Assembly (NCBI GenBank): GCA_965204655.1
Contig: OZ241998.1
Span: 310,001 to 374,000 of the forward strand
DNA: 64,000 bases
Reading direction: 5' to 3'
Source: CATQHL01 sp965204655
Lineage (GTDB): Bacteria > Actinomycetota > Acidimicrobiia > Acidimicrobiales > CATQHL01
Shown here one piece after another: positions 1-8,883 of this stretch. A program made the translations under genes and the position numbers. Position 1 is the stretch's first letter; every line of letters starts with the position of its first letter. A model generated the notes under the pieces. It did not search any database. It was not told the origin of the DNA and saw nothing but the letters and a program-made list of their open reading frames with translations.

Positions 1-567
1 GTACCCCACCATTCCTTCGTCCGGTATCAGCCGTCCGGCCGTCCCTCCCACGGCGGTCACCAGCGCCTGAACCCCTGTTGCGATGCGCGGCCCGGGCACC
101 ACGCCGCACTCCACGGCGTCCCGAAGCGACGGCCCCATGCTGAAGAGCGTGTCCGGGTCGCAGAAGGATGTCACGCCCGCCCTCAGCATCTTCATGAGGT
201 TCTGTCCCGCCACGAGTGCAGTCATCGCTGGCTCGCGGTGAAAAAACAATTCATCGTTGGATGGGACGTCGTCGAAGGTCGCATGGCAGTGGGCGTCGAT
301 TAGCCCTGGCATGACCGTCCTGCCCGAAGCGTTGATCTCTAGAGCATCAGGGGAGGCCGCCCGGGCGGCGTCTGCTCCGACCCGCACGATGCCGCCGCCG
401 CGCATAAGCACCCCCGGATTTGGTGCCGCTTCGGCCCCCGTGCCGTCGATCAGGGTTCCCCCCTTGATCAGGATTTCTACGGCGGAGTCGTCGTGGAAAC
501 CGCTGGAGGCGCCGCCTGTGACGCCGACTCCGGTTGAGGTCTTGGTGGATACTGCTGGCTGACTCAT
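1..567 (-). CDS. Amidohydrolase-family protein, N-terminal part (cut by window edge)
   Basis: Reading the minus strand from an ATG at 567 gives 189 open codons that run off the left edge. The N-terminal third has the metal-dependent hydrolase layout: a composite beta region ending in GRTVMPGLIDAHCH, whose H-x-H pair is the usual first metal-binding motif of the amidohydrolase superfamily, followed by EPAMTALVAGQNLMKMLRAG and a GVTSFCD segment typical of imidazolonepropionase-like or prolidase-like members. The catalytic C-terminal half is outside the window, so the substrate cannot be named. Opposite-strand open frames over the same bases are shadows. The gene is divergent from the Dabb gene at 853. 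Confidence 0.8.
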   Translation of the reverse strand, partial: MSQPAVSTKTSTGVGVTGGASSGFHDDSAVEILIKGGTLIDGTGAEAAPNPGVLMRGGGIVRVGADAARAASPDALEINASGRTVMPGLIDAHCHATFDDVPSNDELFFHREPAMTALVAGQNLMKMLRAGVTSFCDPDTLFSMGPSLRDAVECGVVPGPRIATGVQALVTAVGGTAGRLIPDEGMVGY

Positions 568-852
568 AGGAAACTAGATGTGATTCTCGCTTGATAGTTG
601 TTGTCGAGCCTCCCGCAGGATCTCCGGACGCCACCGCGGGGCTCGCTCCCGGCAGGCTGCTAAGACCGCCGGCTGCGATTTGGACTCAGCTCGCCGAACG
701 CCGCCTGGAGACCGCCGTCTGCCGGCTCGGGAAGCCTGCATTTGGTCAATATCAGTTTATCCTCAGGTAGTCAGGTCTCCGAAAAACTAGACGGCAAGTC
801 CGTCAAGCAGTCCACACACCAACAAAGCCCACAACAAGAAAGGGGAGGTGCG

Positions 853-1149
853 ATGATTCGCCACTGCGTGATGTTCCAATGGGCAGACGACGCCACCGAG
901 GAAAGCAAGAACGCTCTCCGCGAGCACATCGGGGAGTTGTCCACGAAGATCGACGGCGTCAAGGCGTTCTCTACCGGCGACGACGTCGGCGTCAGCGAAG
1001 GAACTTACGACTTCTGCGTCACCGCCGACTTCGACAGCGTCGAAGACTACGTCGTCTACCGCGAACACCCGTTTCACAAAGAATTTATAAAAACCTACGT
1101 GCGCCCTATAATCGCTTCGCGGGCGGCTGTTCAGTTTGAGATTGAATAG
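853..1149 (+). CDS. Dabb-family (stress-responsive A/B barrel) protein
   Basis: A 98-residue protein starting MIRHCVMFQW, the classic N-terminus of Dabb domains (dimeric ferredoxin-like alpha/beta barrels). Later positions carry a F-D-S-V-E-DY-x-x-Y-x-x-HP-x-H-x-x-F block and end V-Q-F-E-I. The ATG at 853 is preferred over an upstream in-frame start at 742 because GGGGAGG lies just 5' and the domain begins at once. Dabb proteins are small soluble proteins; some are cyclases or oxygen-dependent enzymes, but many have no known substrate. It is followed 31 bases later by a ferredoxin gene in the same direction, so the two may be co-transcribed. Confidence 0.85.
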   Translation: MIRHCVMFQWADDATEESKNALREHIGELSTKIDGVKAFSTGDDVGVSEGTYDFCVTADFDSVEDYVVYREHPFHKEFIKTYVRPIIASRAAVQFEIE

Positions 1150-1180
1150 AGATATCTGCGAAGTTTGAAACGAGGACTCG

Positions 1181-1399
1181 ATGGCCTACCGAGTTGAAGT
1201 GGTATCCGAAGAATGTATGAGCGCAGGACGCTGCGTGGCCGATTTTCCGCAGGCTTTCGGTTTTGACGACGACGAACTCTCCGTCGTCCTGCCTACCGCT
1301 TCATCAGTCTCCGACGAGCGGCTTGTGCTAGCTGCGCGCAACTGTCCTTCCCGCGCCATCAGGGTCTTTGACGATTCCGGCGAGGAGATAGACGTCTAG
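1181..1399 (+). CDS. Small 3Fe-4S ferredoxin, cytochrome P450-partner type
   Basis: A 72-residue acidic protein with Cys12, Cys18 and Cys55. The spacing C-x5-C and a final C-P-S-R-A-I is the actinobacterial 3Fe-4S ferredoxin pattern, in which the second of the four usual cysteines is missing. Proteins like this donate electrons to cytochromes P450 or Rieske-type oxygenases. No P450 gene is visible in the window, so the partner must lie elsewhere. The last four bases overlap the convergent SDR stop region. Confidence 0.88.
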   Translation: MAYRVEVVSEECMSAGRCVADFPQAFGFDDDELSVVLPTASSVSDERLVLAARNCPSRAIRVFDDSGEEIDV

Positions 1400-2256
1400 C
1401 TGCGTCCAGCGGCGTCGAGCGTCCAGTCCTCTAAAGGCGCAAAGGGCTGGTGCCCCCCTTCGCCGATGGACGGCACTCGGTTTCCCAAGTCCAGCATGTT
1501 CACAATCCGTCCGGTGAAATCTTTCGGCTGACGCAGAATCCAGACAGCTCCGTCGGCGGCAGTTTCGGTGTCTGCCCAACTCGAGTGGTCTTCTTCGGGG
1601 GTGTTCATCACGTAGCCTTCCGAGGCGACCCGGGTGTCGATTCGATAGCAGTTGACCGCTATGTCGTGTTCTGCCAGCACGGCTGCCGTGGTCACGGTCA
1701 GGTGTTCCAGCGCCGACTTGGACATTCCGTAGGTCATCATCGTCGGGAAGTAGCCAGTGGCTGTGACGGATCCGATGTTCAGGATGCGTCCTCCGTTGGG
1801 GGCGTTGGCCAGGTGAACCCGTGCGAGACGAGTGAGCAGCAGCGGGGCTCTCACGTTTATTCGCATCATGATGTCGTAGCGCTTCAGATCGATATTGAGG
1901 TCGCCGCCGAAACTCACCGCGGCGTTGTTGACCAGGACGTCTAGGCGTCCGAACTTCGCCGCCGCAACTTCAACCGCTGCTGCTGCGTCCCCGTCGTCGG
2001 TCAGGTCGCACGGCACGGGCAGGCCTTCCCCGCCCGCGGCCGAGACCGCCTCAGCGGTCTCCTCCACCGTCCCCGCCAGTTTGAATCGCCTCTGTTTGCT
2101 GGCTCTGGCAGCGCAGGCCACCCGCGCCCCCAACCCGCCAAGCGTGACGGCCAGCGCTTTCCCGATGCCTCGGCTGGCGCCAGTTACCAACACGGCTTTC
2201 CCATCAAAATCGAAAGGTGATTGAGGTTCCAGCGCTTGCTGCGGTTCTAGTGCCAT
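1396..2256 (-). CDS. Short-chain dehydrogenase/reductase
   Basis: A classical SDR of about 286 residues. TGASRGIG (near residues 25-32) is the NAD(P)-binding glycine motif, NNAA follows about 85 residues later, and the catalytic Ser and Y-x-x-x-K are seen in NIGSVTATGY and TYGMSK. The first possible start is a TTG at 2268, but AAGGA lies four bases before the ATG at 2256, so I take the ATG. The substrate is not evident. It lies 13 bases after the MFS gene on the same strand, suggesting co-transcription. Confidence 0.85.
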   Translation of the reverse strand: MALEPQQALEPQSPFDFDGKAVLVTGASRGIGKALAVTLGGLGARVACAARASKQRRFKLAGTVEETAEAVSAAGGEGLPVPCDLTDDGDAAAAVEVAAAKFGRLDVLVNNAAVSFGGDLNIDLKRYDIMMRINVRAPLLLTRLARVHLANAPNGGRILNIGSVTATGYFPTMMTYGMSKSALEHLTVTTAAVLAEHDIAVNCYRIDTRVASEGYVMNTPEEDHSSWADTETAADGAVWILRQPKDFTGRIVNMLDLGNRVPSIGEGGHQPFAPLEDWTLDAAGRS

Positions 2257-2269
2257 TAGTTCCTTCAAG

Positions 2270-3484
2270 TTAGTCCTGTGCCGCTAAAGCGCTCCGCTTT
2301 CCCCGCAGACCCCAGAAGATGCAAGCCACTGCCAGCGCTCCGTATATCAGGTAGCTCAGCGACAGGGGAGTGACCGAGCCCCGCGAGAGGCTGTTGGGAA
2401 TGGCAGCTAGCAGAGAACCGACCCCCATGGAGACGCTGCCGATGATCGCCGATGCGGTTCCGGCTAACTCGCCCATATCAAGCATTGCCAGCGAGTTGCA
2501 GATCGGCGTGATCACGACGTGCAGGGCATTAATGAGCGACAACAACGCGAACCAGAGCCAGAACGAGGGAGCCCCGTCTCCAGCAGCAGATGTCGACGCG
2601 AGAGCGGCAGCCAAAACGATGTAGGAGACGGCCGTTCCCCCCAGCACCTTCTTAGCACCCAAGATCCTGATGGCGCGGGCGGAGTTTATTGCTGATATCG
2701 CCATCAAGGCCGCCCCCACGCCGAACAGCAGGGCGAACTGCCCGCCGCGGTCGTAGACGTCGCTGAACAGGAGTTCCGAGCTTGAGAGGAAGGCGATGAA
2801 CGCCCCGTATTCCAGTGTCATCGCCAGCCCGAAAAAAACGGCTTGGCGGTCGCGCCTGATGATCCGAAGCGCTTCAAAAATTCTTTTAGCGCTCAGACTG
2901 CGGCGGTTGGCGGGTTCCAGGGTCTCTCCGAGGCGAAGCGTCCAGAGTGTCAGCAGACACGCAAACATCGCTCCGAAACCGAAGACCCAACGCCACGTCC
3001 CGCTCAGCAGAAGCAACTCTCCGACACTCGGGCCTACTATCGGCCCTATCAGAAATACCGCCATGATCAACGTCAGGACTCGCGCCATCCGGTCGCCTGA
3101 GTAAGTATCCCGCACGATCGCCACCGAGAGGGATCTGGGGGCGGCTGCTCCTATGCCCCAGATCAGCCTGTTGATCAGCAAAACGGTCAGCGAGGTCGAC
3201 AGGGCAGAGCCAATCGCCCCCAGTATGTAGAGAGCCAGCCCCGCATACAGCGTCGTCTTGCGACCGAAGCGGTCGGATAAAGTCCCAAAAATTACCTGAG
3301 CGAAACCCATTCCCAGGATGTAGCCGGTGACCGACCAGGAGACGACGGTGTCGTCCTGCGGGAGACCGAAGGAAGAGCGGATGTCCCCCAGCGCTGGCAG
3401 CATCATGTCCACCCCCATGGCGGTGCTGACCGTGAGGGCAGCCATGAGCGCTATGAGTTCGCGCTCGCCGACGCGAGACCTCAA
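2270..3484 (-). CDS. MFS transporter, Bcr/CflA-like drug:proton antiporter (DHA1)
   Basis: A 404-residue membrane protein with about 12 hydrophobic segments. The first loop has GTLSDRFGRK (MFS motif A), and V-D-M-M-L-P-A-L-x-D-I in helix 1 resembles the Bcr/CflA branch of drug exporters (family knowledge). A GPIVGPSVGELLL segment matches motif C of drug/proton antiporters in helix 5. The start used is a TTG at 3484; the next ATG (3445) lies inside helix 1 and would shorten the protein. The exported compound is unknown. The gene is probably co-transcribed with the SDR downstream of it. Confidence 0.85.
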   Translation of the reverse strand: MRSRVGERELIALMAALTVSTAMGVDMMLPALGDIRSSFGLPQDDTVVSWSVTGYILGMGFAQVIFGTLSDRFGRKTTLYAGLALYILGAIGSALSTSLTVLLINRLIWGIGAAAPRSLSVAIVRDTYSGDRMARVLTLIMAVFLIGPIVGPSVGELLLLSGTWRWVFGFGAMFACLLTLWTLRLGETLEPANRRSLSAKRIFEALRIIRRDRQAVFFGLAMTLEYGAFIAFLSSSELLFSDVYDRGGQFALLFGVGAALMAISAINSARAIRILGAKKVLGGTAVSYIVLAAALASTSAAGDGAPSFWLWFALLSLINALHVVITPICNSLAMLDMGELAGTASAIIGSVSMGVGSLLAAIPNSLSRGSVTPLSLSYLIYGALAVACIFWGLRGKRSALAAQD

Positions 3485-3536
3485 GACGTCGCCAGTCTTT
3501 GGAGATACCGACCTACGACTGGTGTCGAAGGTGTCG

Positions 3537-3911
3537 TCAGAGGAGTTCCAGCAGCTTTTCAGCGGGGCGTGCTAGCACTGCCTTCTGTCCGCGCACGGCG
3601 ACTGGCCGCTGCATCAGGAGGGGATGGGCAATAAGCACTTCCACGACTTTCTTGGCGGAGTCGACATCGTCTTCGGTTAAGCCCAACTCAGAAAATCGCT
3701 TGTCGCGGCGGACGAGGTCGCTCGGCTCGTTCGGCAGCAGACGAAGCAGGCGTTCAAAGTCGGCTCGGCTCAAAGGGTTGCTGATGTAGTTGATGACATC
3801 GAACTCGATGTCCTGCTCATGCTCCCCCTCTAGCAAAGCGAGAGCAGCACGGGAAGTTCCTCAATGGGGGTTGTGATATAAGGTAAGTTCGCTTATGGCT
3901 GAGATGCTCAC
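3537..3911 (-). CDS. arsC: ArsC-family reductase with in-frame UGA at the catalytic Cys: candidate selenoprotein
   Basis: Reading from a GTG at 3911 gives 124 codons with one in-frame TGA at 3861-3863. Before it the protein reads LTLYHNPH and after it GTSRAALALLEG, so the UGA replaces the catalytic cysteine of the ArsC motif YHNP-x-C-GTSR. The rest of the family pattern is intact: N-P-L-S-R, an Arg-rich LVRRD, HPLLMQRPVAV and A-R-P-A-E, covering the arginines that bind oxyanion in ArsC. The length fits the family. A stem-loop with a G-first loop begins 10 nt after the UGA (separate entry), as expected for a bacterial SECIS. Alternatives are a nonsense mutation or a sequencing error, but a random stop exactly at the reactive Cys with the rest conserved is unlikely. 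It is divergent from the betaine ATPase. Confidence 0.75.
3819..3863 (-). promoter_or_regulatory. Candidate bacterial SECIS element downstream of the arsC UGA
   Basis: On the minus strand the UGA (3863-3861) is followed by 10 nt and then a hairpin: GUGCU (3850-3846) pairs with AGCAU (3823-3819), a small internal loop follows, and CUCUC pairs with GAGGG. The 9-nt apical loop GCUUUGCUA starts with G. The distance from UGA to the loop is 21 nt, inside the usual range for bacterial SECIS elements (established knowledge). The pairing was found by eye and includes G-U pairs; no folding energy was computed. Confidence 0.6.
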
Positions 3912-3995
3912 TGCTTTCTCGGAACGGCAGACTTCGGAGTTCACGTCGAAACATTCCCGATAGTCACTGACCAGTGCGATTAAGATGGCAGCGTT

Positions 3996-5219
3996 GTGAC
4001 CTCGAATGGCGACGGCCTGATCCGACTTGAGGAAGTCTACAAGATTTACGGCCCTCAACCGCTAGGTCGCGCTTTCGATCTGTCCAAGGCGGGGCTGAGC
4101 AAGGACGAGGTTCAGCGCAAGTCCGATCACGTAGTCGGACTCAACAACTTGAACTTCTCGGTTGACCGCGGCGAGATATTCGTAATCATGGGCCTGTCCG
4201 GGTCGGGCAAGTCGACCGCCCTGAGGAGCGTCAATAAGTTGCTCGTAACGTCGTACGGGAAGGTCTGGGTAGACGGAGTAAACGTTCAGAAACTGAGCGG
4301 CAGGGAACTCCAGGCGTTCCGGCGTGAGAAGATGGGTATGGTCTTCCAGCACTTTGCCCTGTTTCCGCATCGGAGCGTCGCCGAAAATGTCGCATACGGG
4401 CTGAAAGTCCAGGGGGTTCACAAGAGGGATCGCCACAAGGCGGCGATGGAGTCGCTAGCGCTCGTGGGGCTTGAAGCCTACGCCGACAACCTGCCCGAAG
4501 AGTGCTCCGGCGGCATGCAGCAAAGGGTGGGCTTGGCACGCGCCTTGGCCTCAGATCCCGACATCCTGCTCATGGACGAGGCTTTTTCTGCCTTGGACCC
4601 GCTGATCCGTTCCCAGATGCAAGACGAGATGCTGGAGATCCAGTCCAACCTGCACAAGACGATTCTGTTCATCACCCACGACCTCAACGAGGCCCTGAAG
4701 ATCGGCGACAGGGTCTGCATCATGCGCGACGGCGCCGTCGATCAGATCGGCACCCCCAAGCAGATCCTCACCGAACCTGCCACCGCATACGTAGCGGATT
4801 TCGTTCAGGATGTCGATCAGGGTCGCGTTATTGAGGTCAACGAGGTCATGCAGGAGCCGTCTCCGGTCGAGCGGGGAGCGTCGCTGTCGGAGGCTCTAGA
4901 GCGCCTAGGGGACAGGTCAGGTGAGTTCGTCGTGGACGACCACAGAAAGCCCGCGGGGCTGTTGACCCTGGCGGACGGCTTGCGCACCGCAGGCATGGGT
5001 AACGACGACCTGACGGCGGCATTGCGTCAGGACTTCGAAACGACGCGTCCCGACGCCCGCCTCAGCGACGTTTACGCAGCCGCCGGACGCGGCCTGCCGA
5101 TTGCTGTCCTTGACGACGAAGGGCGCCTCACCGGCACCCTCGATCCTCGTCTGATAATGGAGAAGCTAGGTCAGGTAGAGCGTCTGATAGACGACCACGA
5201 ACGTCAGGTATACCTGTGA
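3996..5219 (+). CDS. Glycine betaine/proline-type ABC transporter ATP-binding protein (OpuAA/ProV-like)
   Basis: A 407-residue ATPase with a long N-terminal extension before the nucleotide-binding core, as in ProV/OpuAA. Walker A GLSGSGKST is at residues 66-74, the Q-loop is FQHFALFPHR, the signature is CSGGMQQR (Cys170 where Leu is usual), Walker B is ILLMDEAFSALD and the H-loop is ITHDLNEA. The C-terminal third looks like the paired CBS region that senses ionic strength in this family. It energises uptake of a compatible solute such as glycine betaine at the membrane. The start is GTG; the stop overlaps the next gene by four bases, so the two are translationally coupled. Confidence 0.92.
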   Translation: MTSNGDGLIRLEEVYKIYGPQPLGRAFDLSKAGLSKDEVQRKSDHVVGLNNLNFSVDRGEIFVIMGLSGSGKSTALRSVNKLLVTSYGKVWVDGVNVQKLSGRELQAFRREKMGMVFQHFALFPHRSVAENVAYGLKVQGVHKRDRHKAAMESLALVGLEAYADNLPEECSGGMQQRVGLARALASDPDILLMDEAFSALDPLIRSQMQDEMLEIQSNLHKTILFITHDLNEALKIGDRVCIMRDGAVDQIGTPKQILTEPATAYVADFVQDVDQGRVIEVNEVMQEPSPVERGASLSEALERLGDRSGEFVVDDHRKPAGLLTLADGLRTAGMGNDDLTAALRQDFETTRPDARLSDVYAAAGRGLPIAVLDDEGRLTGTLDPRLIMEKLGQVERLIDDHERQVYL

Positions 5220-7390
5220 GAACCATCTGGGCTTCGCCGACTCAGTTGGCTCAGGATGCCGCAGAGGCCTCGGAGGCCGTGAGTTTCTGGGACAACCTGT
5301 TTCTCGACGAGTGGCGCATCCCGTTTGGCGAATGGATGGAGCAGGCCGTCTTCTGGATTGTCAACAAGCTTTCGCCCGTCCTCAACGTGGTGGCTTGGCC
5401 TTTTGAGTTCCTGATCGACGCGATCGTAGACAATTTCCTCGCCAGCGTCCCTTGGTTCTGGGTGGTGCTGCTTATGACGGTCATTGCCGCAGTCGTCCGG
5501 AACATAAGAGTGGCGGCATTCGTAGGGGTCGCACTCTTCATTTGCGGCATCCTCGGCAACGACTACTGGCTGGAGACCGCGCGCACGATCGGGTTTATCT
5601 TCGTCGCCGTGCTCATGTGCGTGATAATCGGCATACCCATGGGCATCGCCTGCGGACGGGTGGATGGGATTTGGACGGCCATACGACCAGTCCTCGACGG
5701 CATGCAAGTCATCCATTCTTTCGTCTACATGCTGCCGTTCATCTTCTTCTGGGGCATCGGTGAGGTGTCCGCAACGATGGTGACGATGGTGTTTGCCTTG
5801 CCGCCTCTTATCCGCCTTACGAATCTGGGTATAAGACAAGTGCCCGAGGACGTGCAGGAGGCGGCTCGAGCCTACGGGGCGTCCGAGGGCCGCGTGCTGC
5901 TCGACGTGCAGATTCCCCTCGCCCGACCTGCGATCATGACCGGCGTCAATCAGACCCTTCTCCTCTCTATTTCAATGTTGGGGATCGCCGCCATCATGGG
6001 AGCGGGGGGACTCGGAAGGCTGCTCTTTAACGCCATCAGCAATCAGGACGTCTCCAAGGGAGCCTCGGCCGGCTTGGCGTTTCTGCTGGTCGCCTTGGTG
6101 CTGGATCGAACTTCGCAGCGCGAGGGCACGGATTCGGCTCACTTCTTCCGTCGGATTCGCCGCGCCTGGGCGCACCGGCGCGACCCCGAGGCGCTGCTCG
6201 ATGCATCGGAGCAGGCCACCGGGGGCGAACTTGAAGAAGTGAGGTATGCCTCGGTTGAACCAGCGGAGCGTTTGCCGCTGATACTCACGTTCGCCGGAGC
6301 GGTTATAGCCGTTCAGTCGGTGCTTCTCACGTGGACCTCCGGTGCTGGGAAGTTCAGTGCATACGGCAGGTCGTCGGATGTTTCGCTCGATGGGTCATTG
6401 TCGGGCAGTTCGTTCAACGGGATGGACGCCTCAGGCGGAAGTTGGTTTGGTGTTTCTATTCTGCTTCTCGGCTTGCTCGTAATCCTCTCCGCAGTCGTGT
6501 CCTATTTCCGACCAGGACGGGGGCCGCGCTTCCTAGCAGCTGATGGGGCGGTAATCGCCAGCATTTCCATAACCGCCCTGTCTGTCGCCCACCTGTTAGG
6601 GCGTCCAGTGAGCGCCCGTCTTATCGAGGATGCGCCCAATCCCGGAACGGGTATAGGTGTGATTTTGGCGCTGGTAGGCGGCGTGGTCGCCTCGCTGGGA
6701 GCCGTTCGTTGGATGTGGCTGGCCCGCCGCGCTCCGTTCCGACCACTCCCGGGCAAGATCGCCTGGGGCAGGCTGACGGCAATAGTGCTGGGTTTGTTGC
6801 TGTTGCTAGCTGCAATGTTCGGAATCTGGAGCGAAGACCAACGGGCGGAAGAGATCGTCAACCCTGAAATTCAGGAGCAGATGGAGGAACTAGAGGAACG
6901 TTCTAGGGAACCTGGTGCCGACGTGGCGGCCATTGCCGCAGAGATCATCAGCCTTAGATCCCAACTTTATGAAGAGGTGAGCGGGATCGGGACCACTGAT
7001 GGTGTGAGCGCCCGAGGTCATCAGTTGGGCTTGTGGGCTTTTGTCGCAGGCGGTTTAGCATTGCTGGCTAGCTTCCCGGCCATCGGTTTGTTCGGCAGAG
7101 CCGACCGCAAACTCTGGCGTTGGAACGCTGTCGTGGCTGGTTTTGGCGGCGGCGCTGCCATGATCGCCTTTGCCTGGATTTTCAGTACTCTTCGATCCGC
7201 AGACCCTAAATTCGTGAGCGGGGTGGGTGCGTTCATTGCGCTTGTGGGTGGCTTGGTGATAGTGGCTAGCGCGCTGCCGGTGCTCAAGGAATTTAAGCGT
7301 GAGAGGGTCTATGACGACGACGACATTCTTGGCAGCGTAGAGGGGGAGGAGGCGGAGGTTTCAGAGAACGTCTCCTCGCCGGTCGCCTAG
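5216..7390 (+). CDS. ProW/OpuAB-like ABC permease with an extra C-terminal membrane region
   Basis: A 724-residue membrane protein. Residues of about 60-300 form a ProW-type permease with several helices and the E-A-A-x-x-x-G coupling loop (EAARAYGASEGRVLLDVQIP), plus the GAGGLGRLLF segment typical of betaine permeases. After a basic cytoplasmic linker there are about seven further hydrophobic segments with a Gln/Glu-rich coiled stretch, making the protein roughly 400 residues longer than usual permeases. The extension shows no domain I recognise. The gene overlaps the ATPase by GTGA. It forms the membrane channel of the solute importer. Confidence 0.88.
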   Translation: MRTIWASPTQLAQDAAEASEAVSFWDNLFLDEWRIPFGEWMEQAVFWIVNKLSPVLNVVAWPFEFLIDAIVDNFLASVPWFWVVLLMTVIAAVVRNIRVAAFVGVALFICGILGNDYWLETARTIGFIFVAVLMCVIIGIPMGIACGRVDGIWTAIRPVLDGMQVIHSFVYMLPFIFFWGIGEVSATMVTMVFALPPLIRLTNLGIRQVPEDVQEAARAYGASEGRVLLDVQIPLARPAIMTGVNQTLLLSISMLGIAAIMGAGGLGRLLFNAISNQDVSKGASAGLAFLLVALVLDRTSQREGTDSAHFFRRIRRAWAHRRDPEALLDASEQATGGELEEVRYASVEPAERLPLILTFAGAVIAVQSVLLTWTSGAGKFSAYGRSSDVSLDGSLSGSSFNGMDASGGSWFGVSILLLGLLVILSAVVSYFRPGRGPRFLAADGAVIASISITALSVAHLLGRPVSARLIEDAPNPGTGIGVILALVGGVVASLGAVRWMWLARRAPFRPLPGKIAWGRLTAIVLGLLLLLAAMFGIWSEDQRAEEIVNPEIQEQMEELEERSREPGADVAAIAAEIISLRSQLYEEVSGIGTTDGVSARGHQLGLWAFVAGGLALLASFPAIGLFGRADRKLWRWNAVVAGFGGGAAMIAFAWIFSTLRSADPKFVSGVGAFIALVGGLVIVASALPVLKEFKRERVYDDDDILGSVEGEEAEVSENVSSPVA

Positions 7391-7395
7391 CACTC

Positions 7396-7514
7396 CTCGC
7401 AATATTCCTCTCGCAATATTCCTTAGGGGTCCTGAGTGCGGGGCGACCTGGATAATTTCGCAATAGACAGCAAATAAGACTAGAGTCGCACACTAAGACT
7501 AAAGTCGCACACTA
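7396..7514 (+). repeat. Short direct repeats in the leader of the substrate-binding gene
   Basis: The gap before the binding-protein gene holds two pairs of tandem repeats. The 14-mer CTCGCAATATTCCT is repeated at 7396-7409 and 7410-7423. A 19-mer ending CGCACACTA is repeated at 7477-7495 and 7496-7514 with one mismatch. They may be operator sites or slippage products; neither resembles a binding site I can name. Confidence 0.6.
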
Positions 7515-7533
7515 ATTCTCGCAAGGAGAAACT

Positions 7534-8811
7534 ATGAAAACATTGTTGATGGGTCTAACGGCCTTGTTGGCGACGCTCTCGTTGATTGCAGCTTCCTGCG
7601 GGGAGTCGAGCGATGACAGCACGGTGACTGATAACCCAGTATCCCCGCCCGCAACTGCTTCGCCGCCTTCGCCTACTCCGGAACCCCCTACTACGACTGC
7701 TTCGCCGCCTTCGCCTACTCCGGAACCCCCTACTACGACTGCTTCGCCGCCTTCGCCTACTCCGGAACCCCCGACCACAACTGCCCCGTCTCCTCCCTCT
7801 TCTGTATCTGATGAACCTGTGAGAATGGCTAGGGCAAATTGGTCAAGCGGTTACTTTCAGGCCGCCCTTTACTATGAACTGCTTGGTCTGCTCGGGTACA
7901 CCGTTACAGACCCGGCCGATCAGGAACTAGCTCCCAGTTTGGCTTACTTATCCATGGCTCAAGACGATGTAGATTTCTGGGCCAACACCTGGGACCCTCT
8001 GCACGACAACTGGTTTCAGAACGAATTGCCCGACGGAAGCATCGTGGGCGATCACATATCAAAGGTCGGCAAGATGATGGCTGGAGGGGCCTTGCAGGGA
8101 TTCTTAGTAACCAAGAGTTTTGCCGAAGAGTATGGAATTGCCACTCTTGATGATCTGGATAACAATCCTGATGCTCTTGCCGAATACGACAGCTACGACA
8201 AGAACCCGGGCGACGGTGTAGCCGACATATTCGGCTGTGAAGAAGCCTGGACTTGCGACGACGCCATCGATCTCGTTATCGCTTTTTCTGGTTTTGAAAA
8301 CATCAATCAAATAAAGGCTGGCTATGACGCCATGTTTGCCGAAGCCAGAGCCAAGGTAGATCGCGGTGAGCCCGTGGTTGTCTTCACGTGGACCCCCACC
8401 GCATATCTTGCCCACCTACGTCCCGGCGACAACGTTGTCTGGCTTGGAGTGGAGGACGTTTTGGACGATTCCAATCCTCTCGGCCTGGAAGGTGGTGAAG
8501 AACTCGACCAGCGCCCCGGTGTGGCTGGTTTTGGAGCAGATCTGTGTCCCTCCGCCGATACCTTGGGAGAGTGCAGGATCGGTTTCAAAGTTGCGGATTT
8601 GCGCGTGACGGCTAGAAACGATTTTCTTGCGAGTAATCCCCCTGCGGCCAAGCTCTTCGAAATCGTTACCTTGAACGCAGTTGATGTGACTCTGCAAATT
8701 CTTGATCAGAGTGAAAACGAGGCAGACCCCACCGACCTTGCGCGGCAGTGGATCAGCGACAACCAAGCGCAGGTTGATGCTTGGCTAGAGGAGGCACGGG
8801 CCGCTAACTAA
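7534..8811 (+). CDS. Glycine betaine-type ABC substrate-binding lipoprotein (ProX/OpuAC-like)
   Basis: A 425-residue secreted lipoprotein. The N-terminus is a signal peptide ending in a lipobox (LSLIAASC), then a Thr/Pro/Ser linker built from three 14-residue repeats, then a periplasmic-binding fold starting VRMARANWSSGYFQAALYYELL. Aromatic-rich sites such as DDVDFWANTWDPLHDNW fit the tryptophan cage of OpuAC/ProX proteins that bind quaternary amines. AAGGAG stands before the ATG. It completes a three-gene ATPase-permease-receptor operon, although it sits about 140 bases after the permease and may have its own promoter. Confidence 0.9.
   Translation: MKTLLMGLTALLATLSLIAASCGESSDDSTVTDNPVSPPATASPPSPTPEPPTTTASPPSPTPEPPTTTASPPSPTPEPPTTTAPSPPSSVSDEPVRMARANWSSGYFQAALYYELLGLLGYTVTDPADQELAPSLAYLSMAQDDVDFWANTWDPLHDNWFQNELPDGSIVGDHISKVGKMMAGGALQGFLVTKSFAEEYGIATLDDLDNNPDALAEYDSYDKNPGDGVADIFGCEEAWTCDDAIDLVIAFSGFENINQIKAGYDAMFAEARAKVDRGEPVVVFTWTPTAYLAHLRPGDNVVWLGVEDVLDDSNPLGLEGGEELDQRPGVAGFGADLCPSADTLGECRIGFKVADLRVTARNDFLASNPPAAKLFEIVTLNAVDVTLQILDQSENEADPTDLARQWISDNQAQVDAWLEEARAAN
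7657..7782 (+). repeat. Three tandem 42-nt repeats encoding the lipoprotein linker
   Basis: Units at 7657-7698, 7699-7740 and 7741-7782 are identical except for a few bases at the end of the third. Each encodes A-S-P-P-S-P-T-P-E-P-P-T-T-T. Being in multiples of three, copy changes alter only the length of the linker between the lipid anchor and the binding domain. Confidence 0.95.
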
Positions 8812-8883
8812 GCCGGTGAACTGACTAAGCATGGGAGCAGATTCTGTTCTCTTAGCGGGCGGATTTCGCTCGTCGGTCTTGGC

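Noticed and set aside
742..852. Longer start for the Dabb gene
   Set aside because: The added residues are not Dabb-like and a good ribosome site sits before ATG 853.
3861..4058. Separate 65-codon gene ending at the arsC UGA
   Set aside because: Only its last residues (LTLYHNPH) are meaningful, and they are the N-terminus of ArsC read up to the UGA.
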